Of a stretch of 64,000 nucleotides of DNA, positions 1 to 7,667 are shown one piece after another (within the stretch, counting starts at the first letter, position 1; the number at the start of each line of letters is the position of its first letter). Made by a program: the position numbers and the translations under genes. The notes under the pieces were generated by a model. It had not been told where the DNA came from, made no database searches, and saw only the letters and a list, made by a program, of their open reading frames with translations. The stretch is from Streptomyces aurantiacus (GTDB lineage Bacteria; Actinomycetota; Actinomycetes; Streptomycetales; Streptomycetaceae): the NCBI RefSeq assembly GCF_027107535.1, contig NZ_CP114283.1, positions 1,984,001 through 2,048,000 of the forward strand. Reading direction: 5' to 3'.

Positions 1-27
1 GTCCTCGACGATCAGGATGCGGTTCAT
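1..27 (-). CDS. Response regulator, N-terminus only (runs off the window)
   Basis: Nine codons are present, reading MNRILIVED on the minus strand. This is the typical start of a receiver domain: a beta strand followed by the acidic pair that binds Mg2+. Its ATG overlaps the stop of the upstream histidine kinase gene in an ATGA arrangement, so the two are cotranscribed and probably translationally coupled. The output domain lies outside the window. An OmpR/PhoB type is expected from the HAMP-type partner kinase, but that is inference. Confidence 0.75.
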
Positions 28-1571
28 GCGTGCAGTCCCGTCATGTGTTCCTCTTCCCGTGCGAGCACGAGTACGAAGGTGGCCCCGCCGCCCTCGGTCT
101 GCCGCAGCAGTACCCGGCCGCCGCGGTGCCCCTGCGCGATCGCCCGCACGATCGACAGGCCGAGGCCCGCGCCGCTGCCCCGGGTACCGCGCCGGGCGGT
201 GCCGCGGCGGAAGCGTTCGAAGATGACCTCGGCGTCCTGCGGCTGCACACCGGGGCCCGAGTCGGACACGTACAGCTCCACGCGTCCGTCCAGGACGTGC
301 GAGCCGATGCGGATCGACTGGCCGGGGACGGTGTGCTGCACGGCGTTCTGCGCGAGCTGCACCATGGCCTGGGTGACGCGCTGAGGGTCCAGCCGGGCCT
401 CGCCCTCGGCGACCTCGGCCAGCTCCCAGTGCCGGTCGCCGAGGGTGCGGGCCTTGACGAAGACGTCGGCGGTGAGTTCGGCGAGCTGGACCGGCTCGGG
501 GGTGACGAAGTCGGGCCGTTCGGTCCGGGCGAGCAGCAGCAGGTCCTCGACGATGCGGCTCATCCGGTCCAGCTCGTCGGTGACCAGGCGGACCGTCTCC
601 TCCCGCTCGGCCGGATCGTCACCCATCAGCTCCAGGTGGCCGCGCACGATGGTGATCGGGGTGCGCAGTTCGTGGCCCGCGTCGTCGACGAACTCCCGCT
701 GGGCGGCGAAGGCGCGCTCCAGCCGGTCCAGCATCGCGTTGAACGTCTCGGCCAGCGCGGCGATGTCGTCGTGGCCACGGACCGGGATGCGCCGCGTGAG
801 GTCCTGCTCCGTGAGCTGCGCGGCGGTGGTGCGCACCAGCCGTACGGGCTTGAGGATGCGGCCGGCCACCACCCAGGCGATCCCCGTCGTCAGCAGCAGC
901 GCCACACCGCAGATGGCCAGCAGGATGCGGAACACCTCGTTCGCGCGGGCCTGTTCGCGCCCCGGGTGGAAGGCGACGACGAACGCCGCCTCCGGCTCGC
1001 CGCCCGGACGGGCGATGGCGACCTTGGCCCACCGGACGTCCCCGGCGGCGCGGTGCAGCGTACCGGTGGACGCGGTCGACGCGAAGATCTGCCGACGGGC
1101 CGCCGCATCCCGGTGCAGAGGCAGTTCCACGGGGATCTCGCGGTCCTGGACGAGCTTCGCCGGGGCGGCGCCCGAGGGGCCGGCGAGGAGCCCCATCAGC
1201 TCCTCGTCGGGGTCGGCGTACTGCCGCTCCAGGAAGACGCGCAGCAGCCGTCCGGGATCGCTGAAGGGCCGGCCGGTCGTGGGATCCACCCCGCGCTCCT
1301 CGAAGTGCGCGAACTCGCCGGTCTCCTGGGCGAGCAGGCCGCTGACGCGGGAGTCGACGTCCCGCAGGAGGATCGAGCGGGTGGTCGTGGCCACGGCGGC
1401 GAAGGCCACGGCCATCACGAGCAGCAGCCAGAGCAGGATGCGGACCCGGGCCGAGACCCGCCGACGCACGGACACGGAGCCGGGCAAGGATGCGGGAGCG
1501 GACCCGGGCATGGGTGCGGGAACGGGCTCAGCCGTCGTCTCCCGGGCCGTCGTCGTCATCGTCGTCATCAC
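24..1571 (-). CDS. Two-component sensor histidine kinase (HAMP, HisKA, HATPase_c)
   Basis: Membrane sensor kinase of about 515 residues. A proline-rich cytoplasmic start leads to TM1 (about 44-64), an extracytoplasmic sensor domain of about 150 residues, and TM2 (about 215-237). HAMP follows, then the H-box GHELRTP with the phosphorylated His near residue 300, and a C-terminal ATPase domain with the G-box GLGLSIV. It should autophosphorylate and pass phosphate to the regulator that begins at the window edge. The start is uncertain: the first ATG overlaps the upstream small gene by 44 bases and has only a weak ribosome site, and ATGs about 12 and 60 bases further in are alternatives. The stimulus cannot be read from the sequence. 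Confidence 0.93.
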   Translation of the reverse strand: MMTTMTTTARETTAEPVPAPMPGSAPASLPGSVSVRRRVSARVRILLWLLLVMAVAFAAVATTTRSILLRDVDSRVSGLLAQETGEFAHFEERGVDPTTGRPFSDPGRLLRVFLERQYADPDEELMGLLAGPSGAAPAKLVQDREIPVELPLHRDAAARRQIFASTASTGTLHRAAGDVRWAKVAIARPGGEPEAAFVVAFHPGREQARANEVFRILLAICGVALLLTTGIAWVVAGRILKPVRLVRTTAAQLTEQDLTRRIPVRGHDDIAALAETFNAMLDRLERAFAAQREFVDDAGHELRTPITIVRGHLELMGDDPAEREETVRLVTDELDRMSRIVEDLLLLARTERPDFVTPEPVQLAELTADVFVKARTLGDRHWELAEVAEGEARLDPQRVTQAMVQLAQNAVQHTVPGQSIRIGSHVLDGRVELYVSDSGPGVQPQDAEVIFERFRRGTARRGTRGSGAGLGLSIVRAIAQGHRGGRVLLRQTEGGGATFVLVLAREEEHMTGLHA

Positions 1572-1794
1572 TCACCGGAGGCCGTGACACGACCTCGTCA
1601 CTCGGGGTCGGAGTCGGGGTCGGGGTGGGTTTCGCGGAGGTGGGCGCCGCCGAGGGCGAACCGCTCTCCAGCTCGACTCTGGGCGGCACCTTCGGGGACT
1701 CCGGACTGTCGGTCAGGGCGTAACTGGTGGCGGCGATCCCCAGCGGGATCACCACGACGGCGGCGAGGGCCGCCATACGGTGGGAGAAGACCAT
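1528..1794 (-). CDS. Small membrane-anchored or secreted protein, Pro/Thr-rich with Asp-run tail
   Basis: An 88-residue protein with a short positive start and one hydrophobic segment (about residues 8-27) that could be a signal peptide or anchor. A Ser/Pro/Thr-rich stretch with alternating TP residues follows, ending in seven consecutive Asp. It sits upstream of and overlaps the histidine kinase gene, so it is probably the first gene of the two-component operon. It may be an extracytoplasmic accessory or sensor protein for that kinase, but this is only context. I recognise no family. The acidic tail would bind divalent cations or basic surfaces if exported. Confidence 0.65.
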   Translation of the reverse strand: MVFSHRMAALAAVVVIPLGIAATSYALTDSPESPKVPPRVELESGSPSAAPTSAKPTPTPTPTPSDEVVSRPPVSDDDDDDDGPGDDG

Positions 1795-1826
1795 GGGCCG
1801 ATGGTGCGGGGCCCGGGGGTGCGCCC

Positions 1827-1857
1827 GGATGAGCGCCGGATGAAGAACTCTTCATCC
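1827..1857 (-). promoter_or_regulatory. Candidate response-regulator operator (direct repeats plus inverted repeat)
   Basis: GGATGA occurs at 1827 and again at 1838, exactly 11 bases apart. The second copy is half of an inverted repeat, GGATGAAG-AACT-CTTCATCC (1838-1857). Eleven-base direct repeats are the usual OmpR-family arrangement. The site lies 30-60 bases upstream of the first gene of the two-component operon, so autoregulation is plausible. This is pattern-based only. Confidence 0.4.
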
Positions 1858-2017
1858 TGGGATGCGGGGGCCGGTGGGCCCGAGGGCTCGACGCGGCGGC
1901 CACCCCGCCACGGGCGCTCCTCGGCTCCGCCGGTGAGCGGCCCCCCCCGGGGGGCGCGGGAAACCGTGCGGTCGGTCACCACCGACCCGCAGCCGGCACC
2001 CGGCCCCGCGATCCGGA

Positions 2018-2299
2018 CTAGTTGTCGAGCCCGATGGCGAACGCGGCCTCGAGGTCGTGCTGCGAGTACGTCCGGAACGCCACATGCGTGTCCGTGCCCT
2101 CCACCCCCGGAATCTTGCTGATCATCCCGGGAATGACATCGGCCAGGTCGTCATGGGCCTTCACCCGGACCATGGCGATCAGGTCGTACGTGCCGGTCAC
2201 GGAGAAGACCTCGCTGACGCTGTCGAGCGCGGCGATCGACTCGGCGATCTCGGGGATCCGGTCCACGCTGGTCTTGATGAGCACGATCGCGGTGATCAC
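2018..2299 (-). CDS. Stand-alone Lrp/AsnC ligand-binding (RAM) domain protein
   Basis: A 93-residue protein matching only the C-terminal RAM domain of Lrp/AsnC regulators, with alternating beta-alpha units and motifs such as SVTGTYDL and PGVEGTDTHV. The N-terminal helix-turn-helix is absent. Such single-domain proteins form decameric rings and bind amino acids or related ligands, and may modulate full-length Lrp proteins. The gene starts with GTG, overlapping the TGA of the rhomboid gene (GTGA), so the two are translationally coupled. The ligand is unknown. Confidence 0.88.
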   Translation of the reverse strand: MITAIVLIKTSVDRIPEIAESIAALDSVSEVFSVTGTYDLIAMVRVKAHDDLADVIPGMISKIPGVEGTDTHVAFRTYSQHDLEAAFAIGLDN

Positions 2300-3036
2300 G
2301 GCTGGGTTTCTCCCTCGGTGGCCGGCGCTGGGGATTTCACTCTAGCCGGACGGCCGTACCGCACCCACGCGTAGAGGAAGCCGGCCGAGAAGCCCAGCAG
2401 GTGCGCCAGATAGGCGACGCCGGGGCCCTGTGTCGCGCGCCCGGCGGCCAGCCACTGCAGGGACACCCAGAACGGGAGCACGACCCAGGCGGGAAACCGC
2501 AGCGGGAGGAAGAAGAGGAACGGAAAGAGACTGGTCACCCTGGCTTTGGGGAACAGGTAGAGGAAGGCGCCGAGGACCGCGGAGATCGCCCCTGACGCGC
2601 CGACGAGGGTCTGTGCCGAGTCGGCGTGGGCGGCCGCGTAGCCGAGCAGGGCGAGGTAGCCGCAGCCCACGTAGAAGAGGGCGAACTGGACGTGGCCCAT
2701 CCTCTCCTCGGCCATCGCCCCGAAGACATAGAGGAAGAGCATGTTCCCCAGAAGATGCAGCCAGCTGCCGTGCACGAAGAGCGCGGTGGCCGGGGTGACG
2801 GCGGCCCGTGGCCTCCCCTGGAACAGTTCGACGGGCACCACCCCCCACCGTTCGAAATAGGCCCGCTGCGCCGAGAGCAGCTCGTCGCCGGTGCCGTACG
2901 CGGGCCCGAGGCCCGAGGCCGGGCCGATCACGAAGACCAGACAGCACAGGGCGATCAGTCCGTAGGTCACCGGAGCGGACTGCCCCCGGGCCGCTCCGGC
3001 CGTCCTGCCGACGGTCCTGCCCCAGTTGCCGATCAT
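2296..3036 (-). CDS. Rhomboid family intramembrane serine protease
   Basis: A 246-residue polytopic membrane protein. I chose the ATG at 3036 (MIGNWGRTVG) because the longer reading upstream is a low-quality Arg-rich extension. It has the rhomboid signatures HGSWLHLLGNML in the second helix, GASGAISAVLG with the nucleophilic Ser in the fourth, and AHLLGFSAGF with the catalytic His in the sixth. Rhomboids cleave single-pass membrane proteins within the bilayer; the substrate here is unknown. It is cotranscribed with the Lrp-type ligand domain downstream. Confidence 0.92.
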   Translation of the reverse strand: MIGNWGRTVGRTAGAARGQSAPVTYGLIALCCLVFVIGPASGLGPAYGTGDELLSAQRAYFERWGVVPVELFQGRPRAAVTPATALFVHGSWLHLLGNMLFLYVFGAMAEERMGHVQFALFYVGCGYLALLGYAAAHADSAQTLVGASGAISAVLGAFLYLFPKARVTSLFPFLFFLPLRFPAWVVLPFWVSLQWLAAGRATQGPGVAYLAHLLGFSAGFLYAWVRYGRPARVKSPAPATEGETQP

Positions 3037-3283
3037 GGGCAGATCATGACGTAACGGAACCGATCGGCGCAGAGTGCCTCGCCGCTTCGCGCCCCGCGGG
3101 GGCGCGGGGCCGTGACATGGCGACGGCCCGCCGCGCGTCCGTGACCGGTCACGGACGGCCCGCGGTTTTCGGACCACCCCTCCAGCGGAGCGCTCGGTAC
3201 GCGCCAGGCCGTAGGGTTACGAGCCACACGCTCCAGGACAGCTGGTGCGCCGCGGAGATCCAGGAAAGAGAGCGACTGCCACG

Positions 3284-3523
3284 ATGACGGTTCCCCTCCC
3301 GACCACCGAGACCCGTTGGCGCTGCACGCTCTGCGGCAACCTGACGCGATTCGACGTGACCCGTTCGTCGAAGGTCGTCGAGTACGTGCATCTCGACCTG
3401 GCCGGGGAACCGAAGGTCGAGGAGCGCGACGTGGTCAGTGAGACCATCGAGTCCGTGCGCTGCCGCTGGTGCAACGCGGTGGATCAGGTGGAACTGGTGG
3501 ACAGGCCGGGCGCCGGCTCCTGA
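3284..3523 (+). CDS. Small zinc-ribbon-like protein
   Basis: A 79-residue protein with two CxxC pairs (CTLC near the start and CRWC about 40 residues later) spaced as in a treble-clef or zinc ribbon that binds one Zn2+. I chose the ATG at 3284 because the upstream extension lacks conserved features. The gene ends 35 bases before the NYN-domain gene and probably shares its transcript. A nucleic-acid or protein-binding role is likely for this fold, but no specific function can be named. Confidence 0.8.
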   Translation: MTVPLPTTETRWRCTLCGNLTRFDVTRSSKVVEYVHLDLAGEPKVEERDVVSETIESVRCRWCNAVDQVELVDRPGAGS

Positions 3524-3558
3524 CAGGAGCGGGCCCCGCACGGACGATGGGGTGAAGG

Positions 3559-4908
3559 ATGGTGGAGACCACAGGCGAGGAGCCGGACGACGGCGACGCC
3601 GAGGTGCTCGATCGTCCGCTGCCCGACGGTGTGCGCCGCAAGGTCGTACAGATCGTCTCGGACGGCTTCGGCGGGCTGACCGTGGCCGAACTGCCCGCCC
3701 AGCTGAGGCAGTACGCCCGGTTCGCCCCCAATCGCCGCGCCAAGTTCGCGGGTACGGCGATGGCGGCGGCCATGGAGACGGACCCGCTCTTCAGACAGCG
3801 CATCGCCGAGAAACTCAGAGACGCGCAGCCGGAGCTGTCCGGCGCTCTCGTCTCAGGCTCTGCGCCCCCGGCCGCGGACCCGCTCGACGTGGCGGCCGCG
3901 GCCTATGTGCTGCGGCCCCCGGGCTGGGTCAAGCTGGTGACCGCCGCGGGCGAGGAGGCACTGCGGGCGGACGCCGAGCGCGCCGACGAGGAGAGCCGCG
4001 CCGAGCTGGAGCGGCTGCGCGAGGAGCTCGCCGAGGCCCGCGGCCAGACCCGTACCGAGACGGAGCGGCTGCGCACCGAGCTCGAAGCGGCGAAGAAGGA
4101 AGCCGAGTCGCTGCACCGCAAACTGCGCGGGGCGCTCAGTGACGTCAAGCGCGGCGAGGCCGCCCTGCGCAAGCTGCGGGGCGAGATGGAGTCCGTACGC
4201 GGCGACGGCCAGGCCCAGGTGTCGGCCGCCGAGAGCGAGAGCCGGCGCCTGAAGTCGCGGCTCGGTGAGGCGGAGGCGGCCCTGGAAGCCGCCCGCCGCG
4301 CGGCCCGCGAAGGCCGCAGCGTCGAGGACATGCGGGTACGGCTGCTGCTGGACACCGTGCTCGACGCGACTCAGGGGCTGCGCCGCGAACTGGCTCTGCC
4401 GCCGGTGTCGGTGCGGCCCGCGGAGACCGTGGACGCGGTCGAGCCGGGACGCATGACACCGAAGGACATCGCCGCCCGGGCGCTGTCCGAGAACGATCCA
4501 GCGATCCTCGACCAGCTGCTCGCGCTGCCGCAGGCGCACCTGGTCGTCGACGGCTACAACGTCACCAAGACCGGCTATCCGCAGATGCCGCTGGAGAAGC
4601 AGCGCCTGCGGCTCCTCGGCCAGCTCTCACAGCTCGCCGCGCAGACCGGCGCCGAGGTCACCTGTGTCTTCGACGGGGCCGAGCTGGCCGCCCCGGTGCT
4701 GCTCGCGCCGCCGCGCGGGGTGCGGGTGCTGTTCTCCAAGCCGGGCGTCACCGCGGACGAGTTGATCCGCCAGCTGGTGCGTGCGGAGCCCCCGGGCCGG
4801 CCCGTCATCGTCGTCTCCACCGACCGCGAGGTGGCCGACGGTGTGGCCAGTGCGGGCGCGCGGCCGGTGGCCTCCGTGGTGCTGCTCAAGCGCCTGTCGA
4901 GGGGTTGA
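3559..4908 (+). CDS. NYN/YacP-like ribonuclease domain protein with long N-terminal coiled coil
   Basis: A 449-residue protein. Residues about 130-280 are a long Arg/Glu/Ala heptad region (coiled coil). The C-terminal about 125 residues form a NYN (PIN-like) domain: HLVVDGYNVTKTGYP with the first catalytic Asp near residue 331, then CVFDGAE, and later STDREVAD with a third acidic site. This matches the YacP/Rae1 family of RNA endonucleases, and the acidic residues look intact. Bacillus YacP-type proteins are only about 170 residues, so the coiled-coil half is the unusual part and may direct oligomerisation or ribosome association. RNase activity is inferred. Confidence 0.85.
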   Translation: MVETTGEEPDDGDAEVLDRPLPDGVRRKVVQIVSDGFGGLTVAELPAQLRQYARFAPNRRAKFAGTAMAAAMETDPLFRQRIAEKLRDAQPELSGALVSGSAPPAADPLDVAAAAYVLRPPGWVKLVTAAGEEALRADAERADEESRAELERLREELAEARGQTRTETERLRTELEAAKKEAESLHRKLRGALSDVKRGEAALRKLRGEMESVRGDGQAQVSAAESESRRLKSRLGEAEAALEAARRAAREGRSVEDMRVRLLLDTVLDATQGLRRELALPPVSVRPAETVDAVEPGRMTPKDIAARALSENDPAILDQLLALPQAHLVVDGYNVTKTGYPQMPLEKQRLRLLGQLSQLAAQTGAEVTCVFDGAELAAPVLLAPPRGVRVLFSKPGVTADELIRQLVRAEPPGRPVIVVSTDREVADGVASAGARPVASVVLLKRLSRG

Positions 4909-5262
4909 GAGAGGCCGTTCGCGGGCAGCCCCGCCGCTCGGGCCGTCCACGGCCGCCTTTCTGTCTCGTACGTCACATACGCGCCGGACGCCCCAAGCGC
5001 AACACATGGTCGACTTGCCCGAATTGGCGAAACCTTCACGCAACGTAGTGTCAATCACGCATTACTGCACGTGAGTTGAGTGCAAAGAATGCGGTCGGTG
5101 ACCGAGATTTTTCCGAGGAGGATTTGAACTGATCACAGGGTGGTCACTAGGGTCAGGCCTCGAACCTCTACTCGGGTGATCACTCATTGGGAGTGACGGT
5201 GGAGGGGCACCGCCAACCGGCGTCTTCGGTGGGCGGCTGAGGTAATGAAGGAGCTCGCCTCC
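4909..5262 (+). promoter_or_regulatory. Promoter and long structured 5' leader of the first NlpC/P60 gene
   Basis: This 354-base gap has no gene. A promoter-like pair, TTGGCG (5024-5029) and TAGTGT (5046-5051) with a 16-base spacer, would give a leader of about 205 bases. The leader contains several short hairpins: two TGATCA palindromes near 5132 and 5177, TCACTC-attg-GGAGTGA, GGTG-gagggg-CACC, and ACCG-gcgtctt-CGGT. AAGGAG at 5248-5253 is the ribosome site. Streptomyces wall-hydrolase genes often carry c-di-AMP (ydaO) riboswitches, but I do not find the conserved ydaO blocks here, so the class is unassigned. Confidence 0.4.
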
Positions 5263-6294
5263 GTGGCGTCCCACCGTCGACCGAAGCAGCCGAGCCGCAC
5301 CCGTGTGACCGTGCTCACCACCGCCGCTGCCGCAGCCGTTGCCCTCAGCTCGCAGGCGGCCAACGCCGCGCCCAGCGAGAAGCCGAGCAAGGACGAGGTC
5401 AAGGCCAAGGTCGACAAGCTCTACGAAGAGGTCGAGCGGGCCACCGACAAGGCCAACGGGGCTGAGGAGAAGCAGGAGAAGCTCGAGAAGGAGATCGACA
5501 CTCTCCAGGATCAGGTCGCACGCGGCCAGGACGATCTCAACTCCATGCGCGACGGCCTCGGTCTGATGGCCAGCTCCCAGTACCGGACGGGCGCCATCGA
5601 CCCCTCCGTCCAGCTCTTCCTCTCCTCGGACCCGGACGACTACCTCGACAAGGCGTCCGCCATGGACCAGCTGAGCTCTCAGCAGGTCGAGGCGCTGAAG
5701 AAGGTCCAGGACAAGCAGCGGGTTCTCGCCCAGCAGCGCCAGGAGGCCTCCGGCAAGCTCAAGGAGCTCGCCGACACCCGCAAGACCCTGGACCAGAAGA
5801 AGAAGGAGGTCCAGGGCAAGCTCACCGACGCGCGCAAGCTGCTCAACACCCTGACCGCCAAGGAGCGTGCGGCCATGACGGCCGCCGACGACCGCGCCAG
5901 CCGCTCCGCCGGTGACCGCGTCGAGCTCGGCAACGAGGTTCCCGCCTCCGAACGTGGTGCCGCCGCCCTCGCCGCCGCGAAGACCCAGATGGGCAAGCCG
6001 TACGTCTCCGGTGGCAGCGGCCCCAACTCGTACGACTGCTCCGGGCTGACCCAGTGGGCGTACAGCCAGGCCGGGGTGTCGATATCCCGGACCACGTACA
6101 CGCAGCAGAACGACGGCGTGAAGATCGGCCGCGACCAGCTCAAGCCCGGCGACCTGGTCTTCTTCAACAGCCTGGGACACGTCGGCCTGTACGCCGGAAA
6201 CGGTGTGATCGTGCACGCCCCGAAGCCGGGCACTGTCGTCCGCCTCGAGTCGATGAGCACGATCGGCACCTTCCAGTTCGGCGTCCGCGTCTGA
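5263..6294 (+). CDS. Secreted NlpC/P60 (C40) peptidoglycan endopeptidase
   Basis: A 343-residue exported wall hydrolase. I chose the GTG at 5263 over the ATG at 5245 because AAGGAG lies 9 bases before it and a normal signal peptide follows (basic start, VLTTAAAAAVALSSQAANA, likely cleavage after ANA). Residues about 40-210 are a helical coiled-coil regulatory domain. The C-terminal NlpC/P60 domain has YDCSGLTQWAY with Cys259 and His306 in LGHVGLYAG, plus His318. These enzymes cut D-Glu-diamino acid bonds in the stem peptide, as mycobacterial RipA/RipC do. It is a paralogue of the next gene. The coiled-coil segment probably keeps it inactive until recruited; that is inference from RipA-type proteins. 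Confidence 0.93.
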   Translation: MASHRRPKQPSRTRVTVLTTAAAAAVALSSQAANAAPSEKPSKDEVKAKVDKLYEEVERATDKANGAEEKQEKLEKEIDTLQDQVARGQDDLNSMRDGLGLMASSQYRTGAIDPSVQLFLSSDPDDYLDKASAMDQLSSQQVEALKKVQDKQRVLAQQRQEASGKLKELADTRKTLDQKKKEVQGKLTDARKLLNTLTAKERAAMTAADDRASRSAGDRVELGNEVPASERGAAALAAAKTQMGKPYVSGGSGPNSYDCSGLTQWAYSQAGVSISRTTYTQQNDGVKIGRDQLKPGDLVFFNSLGHVGLYAGNGVIVHAPKPGTVVRLESMSTIGTFQFGVRV

Positions 6295-6624
6295 TCCCGG
6301 GCCCTCGTCCGGCCGGCTGATCGCCGGGTCCGACGGCTCGTCCGATCGCCGGGGTACGACGGCCCGTTCGGCCGCCCCGATCCGACGGCCCGTCCGGTCC
6401 CGGTCCTCTCCCGCCCCTCCCCGGCGTCGATCGCCGCGCCGCCCGAACGGGCGAATTACCGTGCCTCCCGCTGACTCCACGCCCCGCTGATGACCTGCGT
6501 CTGAGGCGGGGCGTCGCGTTGTGTACACGTATGGCTCTTTGGCCGCCGCGTAGTCGCACGACTACTGTCTGGCGCGGTTCCCCCAACTCCGGGGGTTCGT
6601 CAGCGGAAGGGAGAGCGGCTTCCT
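6295..6624 (+). promoter_or_regulatory. Intergenic region: terminator hairpin and promoter between the two NlpC/P60 genes
   Basis: No gene in these 330 bases. CGCCCCGC (6480-6487) and GCGGGGCG (6506-6513) form an 8-pair hairpin that could end the first NlpC/P60 transcript. A promoter-like pair follows, TTGGCC (6539-6544) and TACTGT (6563-6568) with an 18-base spacer. A GGAAGGGAG ribosome site at 6605-6613 precedes the second hydrolase. The stretch 6350-6420 holds loose repeats of a GACGGCCCG motif without obvious function. Confidence 0.4.
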
Positions 6625-7635
6625 GTGGGGTCCCATCGCCGCCCAGCACCGTCCGGCTTCGACCGGGGCGCCAGAGGCGCCACCCTCTGCGTACTGACCG
6701 CCGCGGCCGCGGCCCTCGGCGTCCTGCCGGCCGGTGCCGCGCCGCAGGACGACAGCCGCGCCGAGGTGGACCGGCTGTACGAGGAGGCCGAGCAGGCCAC
6801 CGAGTCGTACAACAAGGCCGACGAACGCGCCGACACCCTGCGCGAGCAGGTAGGCAGGTCGCAGGACCGGATCGCCAGACAGCAGGACCGCATCAACACC
6901 ATGCGGGACGCGCTCGGTTCGCTCGCCGGGGCCCAGTACCGCTCCGGCGGCCTCGACCCGTCTCTGGCGCTGATGTTCTCCGACGACCCCGAGGAGTACC
7001 TCGACAAGGCGGCCGCGCTGGACCGGATCAGCGCCCGCCAGGCCGGGGAACTCAGGGAACTCCAGGGCGCCATGCGCGACCTCGCCCAGGAACGCGAGGA
7101 GGCGACCCGCAAGCTCTCCGAGCTCGACAGGAGCCGCAAGGCCGTCGCCCGGCACAAGCGCACCGTCGAGCAGAAGCTGTCCAAGGCGCGACGGCTGCTC
7201 AACGCGATGCCGGAGGGCGACCGCGCCGCCTTCGACCGGGCCTCCCGCTCCGGCAGGACTCCCGACCTCACCGGTGCCGTCCCGTCCTCCGGGCGTGCGG
7301 CCGCCGCCGTCGCCGCGGCCCGCTCAGCCCTCGGCCGCCCGTACGTCTGGGGTGCCAACGGGCCCACGGGCTTCGACTGTTCGGGCCTCACGCAGTGGTC
7401 GTACGCGCAGGCCGGTGTCGGTCTGCCGCGGACCTCGCAGGCCCAGGCGCACGCCGGACGGCCGGTGCCGCTCTCCCAGGCGCAGCCCGGGGACATCGTC
7501 ACCTACCGGGGCGACGCCAGCCACGTGGGGATGTACGTGGGCAACGGCCAGGTGATCCACGCGCCCTACCCCGGCGCTCCCGTGCGCTACGACCCGGTGG
7601 GCATGATGCCCGTGAACACGGTGACGCGCCCCTGA
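6625..7635 (+). CDS. Secreted NlpC/P60 (C40) peptidoglycan endopeptidase, second paralogue
   Basis: A 336-residue protein starting at GTG behind GGAAGGGAG. A basic, Ala-rich signal peptide ends near GAAPQDD. A helical coiled-coil domain follows (about 40-205), then an NlpC/P60 domain with FDCSGLTQWSYAQAG (nucleophile Cys252), ASHVGMYVGNG (catalytic His) and VIHAPYPG. It aligns with the preceding gene along its whole length, so the two arose by tandem duplication, but each has its own promoter-like region. Expected role: cutting stem peptides during growth, septation or sporulation. Confidence 0.93.
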   Translation: MGSHRRPAPSGFDRGARGATLCVLTAAAAALGVLPAGAAPQDDSRAEVDRLYEEAEQATESYNKADERADTLREQVGRSQDRIARQQDRINTMRDALGSLAGAQYRSGGLDPSLALMFSDDPEEYLDKAAALDRISARQAGELRELQGAMRDLAQEREEATRKLSELDRSRKAVARHKRTVEQKLSKARRLLNAMPEGDRAAFDRASRSGRTPDLTGAVPSSGRAAAAVAAARSALGRPYVWGANGPTGFDCSGLTQWSYAQAGVGLPRTSQAQAHAGRPVPLSQAQPGDIVTYRGDASHVGMYVGNGQVIHAPYPGAPVRYDPVGMMPVNTVTRP

Positions 7636-7667
7636 CCCGTCGGGCCCGGCGCCGTACGATCGGGACC

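Noticed and set aside
5058..5262. c-di-AMP (ydaO) riboswitch before the first NlpC/P60 gene
   Set aside because: Expected by gene type, but the conserved ydaO blocks (GGGGACCCA-like, GGTGAATC and CCGAATCCGTCAGC-like) are not present. I report only an unassigned structured leader.
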